Source: a virus. Taken from it: a stretch of DNA of 49,104 nucleotides. Positions within the stretch are counted from its first letter, which is position 1; the number at the start of each line of letters is the position of its first letter. The notes beneath the pieces are model-generated. The model did no database searches, was not told the DNA's origin, and saw only the letters and a program-made list of their open reading frames with translations. Both the position numbers and the translations under genes were made by a program. Shown piece after piece: positions 15,613-23,233 of this stretch. Location: the IMG/VR virus record IMGVR_UViG_3300048088_000079, positions 1 through 49,104 of that record; one strand, given 5' to 3'.

Positions 15613-15651
15613 TGAGATACCTTTAGAATCAAGAGTTTAGATTAAGAATTC

Positions 15652-15719
15652 CGCAGCACGGGCCTAGGTCCAGACAATATCGGTTGACCGAACTAGGAGA
15701 GTCGTGTTCCGTGCTGCGG
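15652..15719 (-). promoter_or_regulatory. Structured 5' leader of the SSB transcript
   Basis: CCGCAGCACGG (15652-15662) and CCGTGCTGCGG (15709-15719) are perfect 11-bp inverted arms. Inside, CCTAG/CTAGG arms and a UCGG-UCAA-CCGA hairpin can pair. The predicted transcription start (about 15720) falls at the foot of the long stem, so the mRNA would begin with a closed helix. A stabilising 5' stem or a regulatory RNA element are both possible. It does not fit a tRNA fold. Confidence 0.55.
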
Positions 15720-15726
15720 TAACGAA

Positions 15727-15755
15727 ACTTTAAGGATTAGCTAAAACAAAGTCAA
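15727..15755 (-). promoter_or_regulatory. Sigma70-type promoter, TTGACT-17-TAAAGT (leftward)
   Basis: On the minus strand TTGACT is at 15755-15750, spacer 17 bp, TAAAGT at 15732-15727. It overlaps the last codons of the PAPS-reductase-like gene and would give the SSB gene a separate, strong transcript, which suits a protein needed in quantity. Confidence 0.7.
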
Positions 15756-16951
15756 GCACTTTCTTTCTGACCTTTCTTCATTTCGAGATAGCGGCCGTAT
15801 GCTTCGCTTTTAGGCTGCGTCATGCCGAGCCCTTTGCACCAGTGATCGTTGCGCAGCAGCACTTTGCACATACGACGCCAGGACGGAGCCCAATGTTTGT
15901 CCTCTAGCACCTTCGGCGCTTCATCGGGTATGGTGGCATAACCCCGCGTGCGCCAACCCTTCATAAACGACCGGAACCGAGAAATGTAATGCTCGCGCGT
16001 CTTTTCTGGCATCGACTGCAACAACAGATTGCAGAACGATTTCCAGGTGTGCCCGTCGGGCTTGCTGATCTTGTTGTAGCCGGTCATGTTGCCGGTTTCA
16101 TTGATGTACAGCGCGCCCGAATTCGCACCATTGACGCGCGCAATCAGTTTGAACCAGGTGTCGGGCTCGAGAATGTGATAAAGCCACAGTCCACGCCGTT
16201 GATCATCTCCATACGGCTGGCAAAGTCGCTGCTGGTGAATACTGACACCGGCCTTTTGCATCTGATCATAAATTTCATTGTGAGGAAGCTCGGGGAATCG
16301 TGCGTGAAATCGCCAGATGTCTTCGGTGCGCCAATCGTAGATGGGGTAGACATTGTAAAGCTCCTCGTCAATCTTCGTTGTAAAGCGTTTCCCTTGAAAC
16401 GTCTCTTTGGTGAAAACCGCAATCGTGCGGAATCGGTTCAGACTCTCGTCGGCGCGGATGCCAACGAAACCGGCCGTGCGCGCGCCGCCGGCATACCACA
16501 AACCCCAAGCGATCGTTAGTTCTTCGAACTCCATGCCCGGCACGAACCAGGGGTAATCGCGTTCGGTCTTCGCGCACTTCGGCATATCGCGGACCCAAAT
16601 GTCTTTCCTCGCAGGGTCCCAGCACATCCAGCGCGGCTCGAAGTGCGTTACGGCATTGCGCAGCAGCAGCGGCACACAGACCCAATGCAGGTCGATGTTA
16701 TCCGCGTACAACTCCGCCATTTGCTCGACGTGCGCGATCGTCGCCTTGTACTGCGCTTCGAGATCGATCACGAGCACGCCGACAGTGCGCCCGCGCCGCT
16801 TCGCTTCGTCGAGCACCAAGTGCAGCATGACGGAGCTATCCTTGCCGCCGCTGAACGACACGTACACTTTTTCGAAGTTGTCGAAGGTGTACGCGATGCG
16901 TTCGCGCGCGGCCGTCAGTACGTCTGTCTCGTTATATTTCTTCAGTTTCAT
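15752..16951 (-). CDS. PAPS reductase-family protein, IbrA-like
   Basis: A 399-residue protein. SFSGGKDSSVMLHLVL (residues 32-47) is the PP-loop of N-type ATP pyrophosphatases/PAPS reductases. Later blocks (PWFVPGMEFEELTIAWGLWY, GIRADESLNRFR, YPIYDWRTEDIWRF, NEIYDQM) match the IbrA/DUF3440 layout. Cys and Trp residues cluster in RWMCWDPARKDIW. It follows a ParB-like gene by 5 bases, the IbrB-IbrA order. Related PP-loop proteins carry sulfur chemistry (DndC, sulfate reduction), but the reaction of IbrA-type proteins is not established. Confidence 0.8.
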   Translation of the reverse strand: MKLKKYNETDVLTAARERIAYTFDNFEKVYVSFSGGKDSSVMLHLVLDEAKRRGRTVGVLVIDLEAQYKATIAHVEQMAELYADNIDLHWVCVPLLLRNAVTHFEPRWMCWDPARKDIWVRDMPKCAKTERDYPWFVPGMEFEELTIAWGLWYAGGARTAGFVGIRADESLNRFRTIAVFTKETFQGKRFTTKIDEELYNVYPIYDWRTEDIWRFHARFPELPHNEIYDQMQKAGVSIHQQRLCQPYGDDQRRGLWLYHILEPDTWFKLIARVNGANSGALYINETGNMTGYNKISKPDGHTWKSFCNLLLQSMPEKTREHYISRFRSFMKGWRTRGYATIPDEAPKVLEDKHWAPSWRRMCKVLLRNDHWCKGLGMTQPKSEAYGRYLEMKKGQKESA

Positions 16952-16956
16952 AGCAT

Positions 16957-18075
16957 TCAGTAGAGGTTAGCTTCAGTCTTGGATTGGACGTCGCCCATTG
17001 TCAGTTCGCTGCGCCCATTGAGCGCGCGCCAGAAGTTTAAAGCCCGCAACGCCGCTTCGTCCGCTAGTTTTTGTTGATCGGGAGTGAGAAGGTTATAGCC
17101 TCCGCGAAACGTCGACGGGATGCCGTGCGCGACACACAATGCAGCTTGTCCGAGCCACGCGATACGATTCATGCGTTCGTTCGTCAAGTAATGCTCGCAA
17201 CTCTTTTCCCAGGTGAGCACGACTGTTGACAATGCCGCTTCAAATGCAGGAATGTCTGCAAGCAGCTTGCGATATGTCTCTTCGCAATCCTCGCGCGTCA
17301 TACCTTCCGGCGGGTGATCGTTGTAGAAGCCCGCCGGATAGCATTCCCAATGCTCAAACGTGTGCAGAATACGGCCGGGCTCTAGTTCGGGCGTGGCCGT
17401 ACCGTCTTCTTCTGCGAGCGGCACGAATGCCTCTTCGAAGTGTTCCACGTCCCAGGACTTTGAGAACTCCTGATCGGCGAACAGTTCACTCAGGCCGCTG
17501 ATTTGGCAAAGGCGCAAAACTTCGTCGGCATCCATACCGAGATTCTTCGCGATCTTGTTATCCGTCCAGTTCCGGCGCTTCAGTTCGATCACGATGTCCG
17601 ACATTGCCGTGACGGCGTGCTTGCCGCGCGCGCGATTGTGGCGCACGGTTGACGCCATGCGATCGGCCTTGTCCTTGCACTCTTCTTTAATCATCACGCA
17701 CGGCAGGTAGCCTCTGACGCGCTGCTGAATGTCGGGCATCTCCTTGCCGACGCGGTGACGGTGGAAACCGTCGATCACTTCGTGTTGCCCGTCGCCGTCT
17801 GGCATCGCAACGATCGGCTGCGTGTAGCCGTCTGCTTCAATCGACAGGCGCAGCAATTCCATTTCCGGCGGCGCGACGCTGTTCGGATTGTAGTCATTCG
17901 CATAGACCGTCGTGTTTTTGACCCACTTCACGAAGTCGACTGGTTCGGTCTTAAACGGCGAAATTTCGTGCAGCGCGGCGCGCACGGCGTTGAGCGACTC
18001 GACAAGGCTGTCGAGGTCGGAAGTGTCCAGGAGTGCAACTTGCGAAACAATGCTTTGCGTGATCTGTTCGTTCAT
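16957..18075 (-). CDS. ParB-like nuclease-domain protein, IbrB-like
   Basis: A 372-residue protein; ATG at 18075 preferred over an upstream TTG. The ParB/sulfiredoxin core is at about residues 55-150 (VYANDYNPNSVAPPEMELLRLSI, QPIVAMPDG, HEVIDGFHRHRVGKEM). A helix-turn-helix-like part follows (NWTDNKIAKNLGMDADEVLRLCQISG). The C-terminal part is specific to this type (WDVEHFEEAFVPL, FEHWECYPAGFYNDHPPEGM). It is paired with the IbrA-like gene 5 bases downstream. The two probably work together, in DNA modification or gene control; this is inference. Confidence 0.75.
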   Translation of the reverse strand: MNEQITQSIVSQVALLDTSDLDSLVESLNAVRAALHEISPFKTEPVDFVKWVKNTTVYANDYNPNSVAPPEMELLRLSIEADGYTQPIVAMPDGDGQHEVIDGFHRHRVGKEMPDIQQRVRGYLPCVMIKEECKDKADRMASTVRHNRARGKHAVTAMSDIVIELKRRNWTDNKIAKNLGMDADEVLRLCQISGLSELFADQEFSKSWDVEHFEEAFVPLAEEDGTATPELEPGRILHTFEHWECYPAGFYNDHPPEGMTREDCEETYRKLLADIPAFEAALSTVVLTWEKSCEHYLTNERMNRIAWLGQAALCVAHGIPSTFRGGYNLLTPDQQKLADEAALRALNFWRALNGRSELTMGDVQSKTEANLY

Positions 18076-18091
18076 GGTAGCCAAAAGGTTT

Positions 18092-18124
18092 AAACGGGAC
18101 TGAGCGCATATCTTAGTCCCGTTT
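18092..18124 (-). promoter_or_regulatory. 10-bp inverted repeat between DUF2800 and IbrB-like genes
   Basis: AAACGGGACT (18092-18101) and AGTCCCGTTT (18115-18124) flank a 13-base loop. On the minus strand it ends 17 bases before the IbrB-like ATG and has only a TTT tail, so an attenuator, RNA stability element or operator is as likely as a terminator. Confidence 0.5.
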
Positions 18125-18134
18125 CGTCATATCA

Positions 18135-19322
18135 TCAAGCTTTCTTCGCGAACTTGGCGAAAGTTTCAGCAAGTACGTGCGGCTGATCGCCGTCGACGGC
18201 GACGATCGTGCGTGCACCCTTCGAGCGCTTGACGAGCGCGGCGCGCAATTCGGCCGGCAGGTGCGGCAGTGCCTCGCTGATCGCGACCGGCGCGAGCAAG
18301 TCGTGCCGGTTCATCGCGAGCAGGTAGAGCGCGGCATTCCTCGGATCGGCCCACATTTGCCGACCTTCGCTCACCTTCACAGTGAATTTCGGCGAGCCCG
18401 TCGCGACCATCTTTTCAACACGCTCTTCGATGTCTTCCCAAAAAGCCTTAAAAGCGGTCCTAGAAGCCCACAATTGCGCTACTAGGTCGTCAGGTATTGT
18501 CCGAAGGTCAACAAGCCCGCCATGCGCCTGTATTGCCGCGGAAACGGCATTGTGCGTCTGAGGGCACTTCGTCTTCCCTTTGCAATAGCGGCAGTGATCG
18601 CCAGATTTGACGTTTTGCGCGGCGTCCGGCGCGTCAACGGCCGCAGTTTCGTCGCGCAGCTTCAGGCGTTCGCGCTGCAGCCATTCGGCCGGCAGGTCGA
18701 GCGGCTTCGCGGGCTCGCCGGGCAAGCGCGGTTGGTAGACCGCGACGCGCATTGCGAGCGGCGGTTCCGGCAGCTTTTCAGCAGCGGCGACGAGATACGC
18801 GGACAATTGCGGGTTCGTGTCGTTGACGGTGCCGATCGCGACGAAGCCGAAGCCGTACTTGTAATCGATCACGATCAGCAGGCGCAGGCGCGGAATCCAG
18901 ACGACACAATCGGCCGTGCCGAACAGGTTCGGGTGGAGCGACGGAATCGAGACTTTCAGTTCGAGCATGATGAATGCCTCGGCGGGCGTCGCGCCGACTG
19001 CGACGATTTGCTCTGCGATGAAACGCGCGTAGTTCATGCCGTGCGTGCGCAAATCGTCATTCCACTGTTCGAGCGTCTGCCCTTGCGGGTCGAAGCCTTC
19101 CGGGAAGTGCTGCAGCGGGGCAACGCCGGGCTGCGCGCCGTCCAAGTTGAACGCCTGGCGAGCGTAGAACTCGGCGACCGTGTGGGCGCAGGTGCCTTCG
19201 GCGGCAGCCGGCCCGCTGCTGTCGGGCATGCCTTCGGAAAGATGCACGGACGCAGGGCACGCGGCCCACCTTTCGCGCCCGGAAAACGACAATTTCGAGT
19301 GAATCACGACGGGATTCGACAT
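18135..19322 (-). CDS. DUF2800 / Cas4-RecB-like PD-(D/E)XK exonuclease
   Basis: A 395-residue protein. SFSGRERWAACPASVHLSEGMPD and AAAEGTCAHTVAEFYA are the family N-terminal signatures. LFGTADCVVW and LLIVIDYKYGFG supply the nuclease D...DYK residues. HCRYCKGKTKC (about residues 245-255) with an upstream Cys forms the probable iron-sulfur or zinc cluster of Cas4-like enzymes. It is expected to process DNA ends during replication or recombination. First gene of the leftward arm, directly next to the 142-bp module. GAGG lies 8 bases before the ATG. Confidence 0.85.
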   Translation of the reverse strand: MSNPVVIHSKLSFSGRERWAACPASVHLSEGMPDSSGPAAAEGTCAHTVAEFYARQAFNLDGAQPGVAPLQHFPEGFDPQGQTLEQWNDDLRTHGMNYARFIAEQIVAVGATPAEAFIMLELKVSIPSLHPNLFGTADCVVWIPRLRLLIVIDYKYGFGFVAIGTVNDTNPQLSAYLVAAAEKLPEPPLAMRVAVYQPRLPGEPAKPLDLPAEWLQRERLKLRDETAAVDAPDAAQNVKSGDHCRYCKGKTKCPQTHNAVSAAIQAHGGLVDLRTIPDDLVAQLWASRTAFKAFWEDIEERVEKMVATGSPKFTVKVSEGRQMWADPRNAALYLLAMNRHDLLAPVAISEALPHLPAELRAALVKRSKGARTIVAVDGDQPHVLAETFAKFAKKA

Positions 19323-19354
19323 TTCTTAGCCTCATGTTAGGGGTATGTCGCGGC

Positions 19355-19385
19355 ATCTTAGCGCAAGTCTTGCAGAATGTGCAAG
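19355..19385 (-). promoter_or_regulatory. Candidate leftward promoter with TTGCAC palindrome
   Basis: On the minus strand TTGCAC (19384-19379), 18-bp spacer and TAAGAT (19360-19355) form a candidate promoter for the DUF2800 gene. The inverted pair CTTGCA-N5-TGCAAG (19369-19385) covers its -35 end. Similar half-sites lie on the other side of the 142-bp module. Confidence 0.45.
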
Positions 19386-19409
19386 ATTTGGTCAGAAATG
19401 GCGCTGCCG

Positions 19410-19551
19410 GTACTGGGGTACTGAGTACGGAACAGAACTTTGGGTTAGCCCTTATATCGCTGCGTTTATATTAAATACCTCTATTTAATCTCTTTTCATT
19501 CCCAAGTAGCCTCTATATAAAATACTCCAGTCAGTACCTTAGTCCACAGTA
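19410..19551. repeat. 142-bp AT-rich divergent control module, copy 1
   Basis: Identical to 46696-46837 at 140 of 142 positions (differences at 19424 and 19432), without gaps. It sits between the leftward DUF2800 arm and the rightward replication arm. The ends carry GGTACTG (19409-19415 and 19417-19423) facing CAGTACC (19532-19538), plus CAGTAC (19547-19552). The core holds two near-identical boxes, TATATTAAATAC (19467-19478) and TATATAAAATAC (19514-19525), and CCTCTATTTAA/CCTCTATATAA 32 bp apart. No consensus -35 is visible. Candidate functions: bidirectional promoter, factor-binding site, or replication origin. Confidence 0.9.
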
Positions 19552-19565
19552 CGCCGTGACGAAAC

Positions 19566-19594
19566 TTGTGCAACTTGCACAAATTGTGTATCTT
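19566..19594 (+). promoter_or_regulatory. Operator-like palindrome over a candidate rightward promoter
   Basis: TTGTGCAA-C-TTGCACAA (19566-19582) is a perfect 8-bp inverted repeat. TTGTGC (19566-19571), 17-bp spacer and TATCTT (19589-19594) form a candidate promoter for the 19620 gene, so a protein bound to the palindrome would cover the -35 box. A further CTTGCAC half-site lies at 19592-19598. Confidence 0.55.
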
Positions 19595-19619
19595 GCACGC
19601 TTCACTCATGAGGTACCTA

Positions 19620-19988
19620 ATGCCCTACGCCGAGCACTTCGAAATTCACGATCACGCCAAGTTTCGGGATTGTTCCGTTCGCAAAGACGTCAACGACGGC
19701 GATGCCCGATTCATCTACCGCGCTCACTACGAGACTTACGCAAAGACCGGCAACAAAGTCCTGCGGTACGTCGAGCTAGCGACTCCCGTCGCAGACTGCG
19801 GCCTTTCGTGGCGCATGCGCTCAGGCTACGTTCGTAGCGACACGGCAAAGTGGTGGACTTGCTATGACGTAGCCGCCGCGCGCCGTTTTGCGGCCTTCGT
19901 CGCCGATGCGGTGCGCAGTGCGCGTGCCGTGGAACTCAACGAAGCAGACGCGGCGCGCGCAATCGCCGAACCTGGCGCGATAGCTTGA
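19620..19988 (+). CDS. First protein of the replication arm, hypothetical, 122 aa
   Basis: ATG at 19620 is chosen because AGG lies 6 bases upstream; in-frame codons further upstream (ATG at 19608, TTG at 19566) would cover the promoter-operator. Starts MPYAEHFEIHDHAKFRDCS. Aromatic and charged, single domain, no family recognised. First genes of phage early arms are often host-takeover proteins; that would be a guess. It is followed by a 72-bp gap with an 8-bp inverted repeat (20000-20007/20026-20033). Confidence 0.6.
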   Translation: MPYAEHFEIHDHAKFRDCSVRKDVNDGDARFIYRAHYETYAKTGNKVLRYVELATPVADCGLSWRMRSGYVRSDTAKWWTCYDVAAARRFAAFVADAVRSARAVELNEADAARAIAEPGAIA

Positions 19989-20060
19989 CGCTATTGGACA
20001 GTCTTTCCGGTTTCGCGCGATACTTGAAAGACTTACTTTCCGCACACAAAACGGCTAGAA

Positions 20061-22556
20061 ATGACAAAGATTAAATTTACGCAGATCACATCGACTGACT
20101 GCGAACTGACGAAGACATTTTCACGGGACGCGCACGGCAACATCGAAAGCACGGCAATCGCACACATGACGCAGGGCGTCGCGCGCGTCGTCGAGATTGA
20201 TCACGTCGGACAACTTTGTTCTTTGCTGCCGTTGCTGCAGCCGAATCAGGCGATCACCTGCGGCGTACCCTATGCGGGCGATACGCCGCTCACGACGCGC
20301 GCCGGCGCGGAAGTGCGCTCCGATGCAGTCGCACGAACGAACGAGTCTTTTACCTTTCCGAACGGCCCCACGCTCTTTCCGATCGACATCGATGTCGACG
20401 ACAAGCACGCACGCTTTGCGACCGTGCAAGACGCACTCGATGCGCTCGAAGACTGTCATCCATGGATGCGCGCACTGCATCGCGTCGCGCGCCCTTCGTC
20501 GTCGTCGTATGTCGCCGGGCGCGGCCTGCGCGGCGTGCATGTCTATTTCGCCGTGACGGCAGGCAGCGACATCAAAGCGCTTGCCGATCGCGTGCAGATC
20601 GAGCAATGGGCTAAAAACAAAGGCTGGATCAAAATTTCAAAATCTGGCGCGTTGCTTGTGCGTCAGATTAGCGATGCACTCGTATATCAACCCTCGCGCC
20701 TGATGTTCGAATCGAGTCCTGTGCTTAAGGGCGTCGAGCGCGAAATTCCGATCGATCAGCATTTCGTCGAACGTGGCCCCGACGGCGGGCGCGGCCGGCC
20801 GTATAACTACGTTGTTGACGGCGTGCTCGACGCCGGCGCAATGCCGAAAGTGCGTGAGATTGAATCGCGGCGCTTTCATACCGCCGTGCGCGACGCGCGC
20901 AACGCGCAACGCAAGCAGGCAAAAGCGATAGCCTTGAACTATCAGAAAGAGCAGGCCATCGCGAGCGGCTACGATGCAGTCGAAGGCGAACGACGCGGCC
21001 TGATGGCTATTCGCGCGCTCGGCGATGAAAAGCTTCCGACTGATTGGGCGCTGTTCATCAAGGACATCGGCGTTCAGACCGTGCGCCAGGTGATCGACGC
21101 ACTGCCGGCGTCGCTCGGGCATCAATGCGCCGACCCGTTCGATTCATGGCGCGATGACCTGACGCCCGCACACTGCACGAAGGCCGAGATTGTGATGCAG
21201 GGCGACAAGGTCGGCGTGTGGTCGCACAAGCTGCAACGCTTCTTTGAATTCACAGAAGACGCTGCAGCAAACATCGCCTCGCCGCTGGATCAGGCCGCTG
21301 AACGCCTGGCGGGCTGCGTCGAGTATCCTGAGCCCATGAGCAAGCGCGGCCCGACTGAGCGCAATCTGACGATGGCTATGCGCCTTTTGCTCGAAGCGAT
21401 CGATTGCATGCCGCGCACGGACGCGACGACCGGACGGCGCGAAGTGAGTGACGAATTGCCGTCAATGATCGCGCTGCAGGATGCCGCGTCACACATTGGC
21501 TGCATCGGCGTAAGCATCGACGCAATCGAGAAAGTCATGAAAAACATGGCTAAAACGAACACTTTAGACCCGTGGAAGGACAAAATTGCGACTATTCCGA
21601 AATGGGACGGCGTGCCGCGTCTCGACACATTCTTTCAAGACAATATGGGCTCGTTGCCGTGCGACGCGCTCGTGCTGACAGGTCAATTGCTGTTCGCCGG
21701 GGTCATCATGCGCCAGTTGCAGCCGGGCGCGCAGTGTCCCGTCGTGCCGGTGCTGATCGGCGCGGGCAAGCTTGGCAAGACGCGATTCGTGCATCAACTC
21801 GCCGAACTGCTCGACTTCCCGCGCCCGGCCGCCGTGACGTTCGGCGATTCGATCAAAATGTGTCAGGCCGCGTGCGTGTCGCCGATCGCGGAACTCGCCG
21901 AAATGTCGGGCCTGAGCAAGCGCGATAACGAAGACGTCAAGACGTGGATCACAGATACCGAAGACGTCTATCGCGCGCCGTATGGCGAATACGCTGAGCG
22001 CCACTTACGCCGGTTCGTTTGCATTGGCACATCGAACAAATACGAATTGAACCGTGACGCGACTGGCGAGCGCCGCTTGTTTCCCGTGTTCGTGAATCAA
22101 GAAATTCTGCCTGCCTGGCGCGCTGAAGGGCTGCAGGTGTTCGCCGAAGCGCGCGAGCGCTTCTGTCGTGACCTGGACGTTTATCTGAAGCTCGTCGACG
22201 ACTGCGCCGGGGCGGTGAAGGAATACAACGACGCGGCCATGCTGCGCGGCGAGGGTACGCCGGCGTCCGACCTGGATGATTTGATGCCGCCTATCCTGCG
22301 CACGTTGACCGCACAGAGCGGCAAACGCCGCGTGATGTCGGGCGAGGTGCGCAAGGCGCTCGATGCGTCGCCGAGCGGGCGCACCTTCCGTGCGCAGCAA
22401 ATCGCGGCGTGGCTCAAGACGCGCGGCTGGGAAAGGAAGGTCGACGGGCACGGTTACCCGATGTACATTGCGCCGAAAGAATATGTTGACGAAGACGAGA
22501 CAAATGTTTTACCATTCGTCAATAATCCGTTTAACAGCAAAGAGGCGATAGCATGA
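20061..22556 (+). CDS. Primase-polymerase / VapE-type helicase fusion
   Basis: An 831-residue protein. The N-terminal half has archaeo-eukaryotic primase features: DIDVDD (about 109-114) as the metal motif and GRGLRGVHVYF as the downstream block. The C-terminal half is a VirE/VapE-type P-loop ATPase with GAGKLGKTRFVHQL (Walker A near residue 570), AELAEMSGLSKRDNEDVKTW, YRAPYGEYAERHLRRFVCIGTSN and DATGERRLFPV. It would prime and unwind DNA at the fork. Largest gene of the rightward replication arm; overlaps the next gene by 4 bases. No Shine-Dalgarno is obvious. Confidence 0.85.
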   Translation: MTKIKFTQITSTDCELTKTFSRDAHGNIESTAIAHMTQGVARVVEIDHVGQLCSLLPLLQPNQAITCGVPYAGDTPLTTRAGAEVRSDAVARTNESFTFPNGPTLFPIDIDVDDKHARFATVQDALDALEDCHPWMRALHRVARPSSSSYVAGRGLRGVHVYFAVTAGSDIKALADRVQIEQWAKNKGWIKISKSGALLVRQISDALVYQPSRLMFESSPVLKGVEREIPIDQHFVERGPDGGRGRPYNYVVDGVLDAGAMPKVREIESRRFHTAVRDARNAQRKQAKAIALNYQKEQAIASGYDAVEGERRGLMAIRALGDEKLPTDWALFIKDIGVQTVRQVIDALPASLGHQCADPFDSWRDDLTPAHCTKAEIVMQGDKVGVWSHKLQRFFEFTEDAAANIASPLDQAAERLAGCVEYPEPMSKRGPTERNLTMAMRLLLEAIDCMPRTDATTGRREVSDELPSMIALQDAASHIGCIGVSIDAIEKVMKNMAKTNTLDPWKDKIATIPKWDGVPRLDTFFQDNMGSLPCDALVLTGQLLFAGVIMRQLQPGAQCPVVPVLIGAGKLGKTRFVHQLAELLDFPRPAAVTFGDSIKMCQAACVSPIAELAEMSGLSKRDNEDVKTWITDTEDVYRAPYGEYAERHLRRFVCIGTSNKYELNRDATGERRLFPVFVNQEILPAWRAEGLQVFAEARERFCRDLDVYLKLVDDCAGAVKEYNDAAMLRGEGTPASDLDDLMPPILRTLTAQSGKRRVMSGEVRKALDASPSGRTFRAQQIAAWLKTRGWERKVDGHGYPMYIAPKEYVDEDETNVLPFVNNPFNSKEAIA

Positions 22557-22795
22557 CGAAAATCACACAGAAGACGGTCTTCTGTGTCGGCGATTTTACG
22601 TTCGACACAGAAGCAGAAGCGCAGTCGCATATCCGCTACGGCCGCGCGCATGCAGCGCTGCAGGCGAAGTTGCTCGACGACAGTTGCAATATCTATTGGC
22701 GCGATACGAGCGCCGACGAAGTAGCGCAATGGATCATCGAGAATTTCGACAGCATTAAATCACTGATCGAAGGTGAGCATTATGACTTGGGCTGA
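22553..22795 (+). CDS. Hypothetical protein, 80 aa
   Basis: Starts MTKITQKTVFCVGDFTFDTE. The pattern of strand, helix (EAEAQSHIRYGRAHAALQ), then helix (ADEVAQWIIENFDSI) suggests a small alpha/beta fold. No family recognised. ATGA overlap with the primase-helicase gene indicates coupled translation. Confidence 0.6.
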   Translation: MTKITQKTVFCVGDFTFDTEAEAQSHIRYGRAHAALQAKLLDDSCNIYWRDTSADEVAQWIIENFDSIKSLIEGEHYDLG

Positions 22796-22940
22796 ATTTA
22801 AAGCGGCCGTTGAAGCTGCAGGCGTGAAGGACGAAGACGTTATTTTCTGTATCGATGTCGATGGTTGGTATAAGCGCGCTATCGACATCGAGCGCGGTAA
22901 GGACGGTACGGTTTGGATTAAACACAAAGGTGACGCATGA
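22782..22940 (+). CDS. Small hypothetical protein, 52 aa
   Basis: AAGGTG lies before the ATG. Starts MTWAEFKAAVEAAGVKDED and ends WIKHKGDA. One helix and three strands are likely. It overlaps the previous gene by 14 bases and the next by 4, supporting a real coupled gene. No family recognised. Confidence 0.65.
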   Translation: MTWAEFKAAVEAAGVKDEDVIFCIDVDGWYKRAIDIERGKDGTVWIKHKGDA

Positions 22941-23233
22941 GCGCACAAATTGGCCGCGTAGGGCAGACGCCGCAAGGCGCGCCAATCCTGAACGACCCTA
23001 ACTTCACGGTCGAAGAAGCGTCGCGCTGGTTGACGTGCGCGCAGCCCGTCGATTTGAAAATCCTGCAGCAGCTTGGTCGCGACTGCTCAATGCTGAGCAG
23101 GGTGCGCAAAATCGAATGGACGTTGCGCCCGACGCCCGGCAAGGCATGGCCGAACGAACGCGCCTATCCGCCGGCAGTGATTCAGGAAGTATTTGCAGCT
23201 AACCCGAATGTCAAGGATTACATACCAAAATGA
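22937..23233 (+). CDS. Hypothetical protein, 98 aa
   Basis: Starts MSAQIGRVGQTPQGAPILND. Soluble, with two Cys and basic patches (SRVRKIEWTLRPTPGKAW). ATGA overlaps with both neighbours. No family recognised. Confidence 0.6.
   Translation: MSAQIGRVGQTPQGAPILNDPNFTVEEASRWLTCAQPVDLKILQQLGRDCSMLSRVRKIEWTLRPTPGKAWPNERAYPPAVIQEVFAANPNVKDYIPK

Noticed and set aside
15652-15719. tRNA gene in the SSB leader
   Set aside because: Length and an 11-bp terminal stem are suggestive, but no T-loop, D-arm or CCA-compatible layout fits on either strand.
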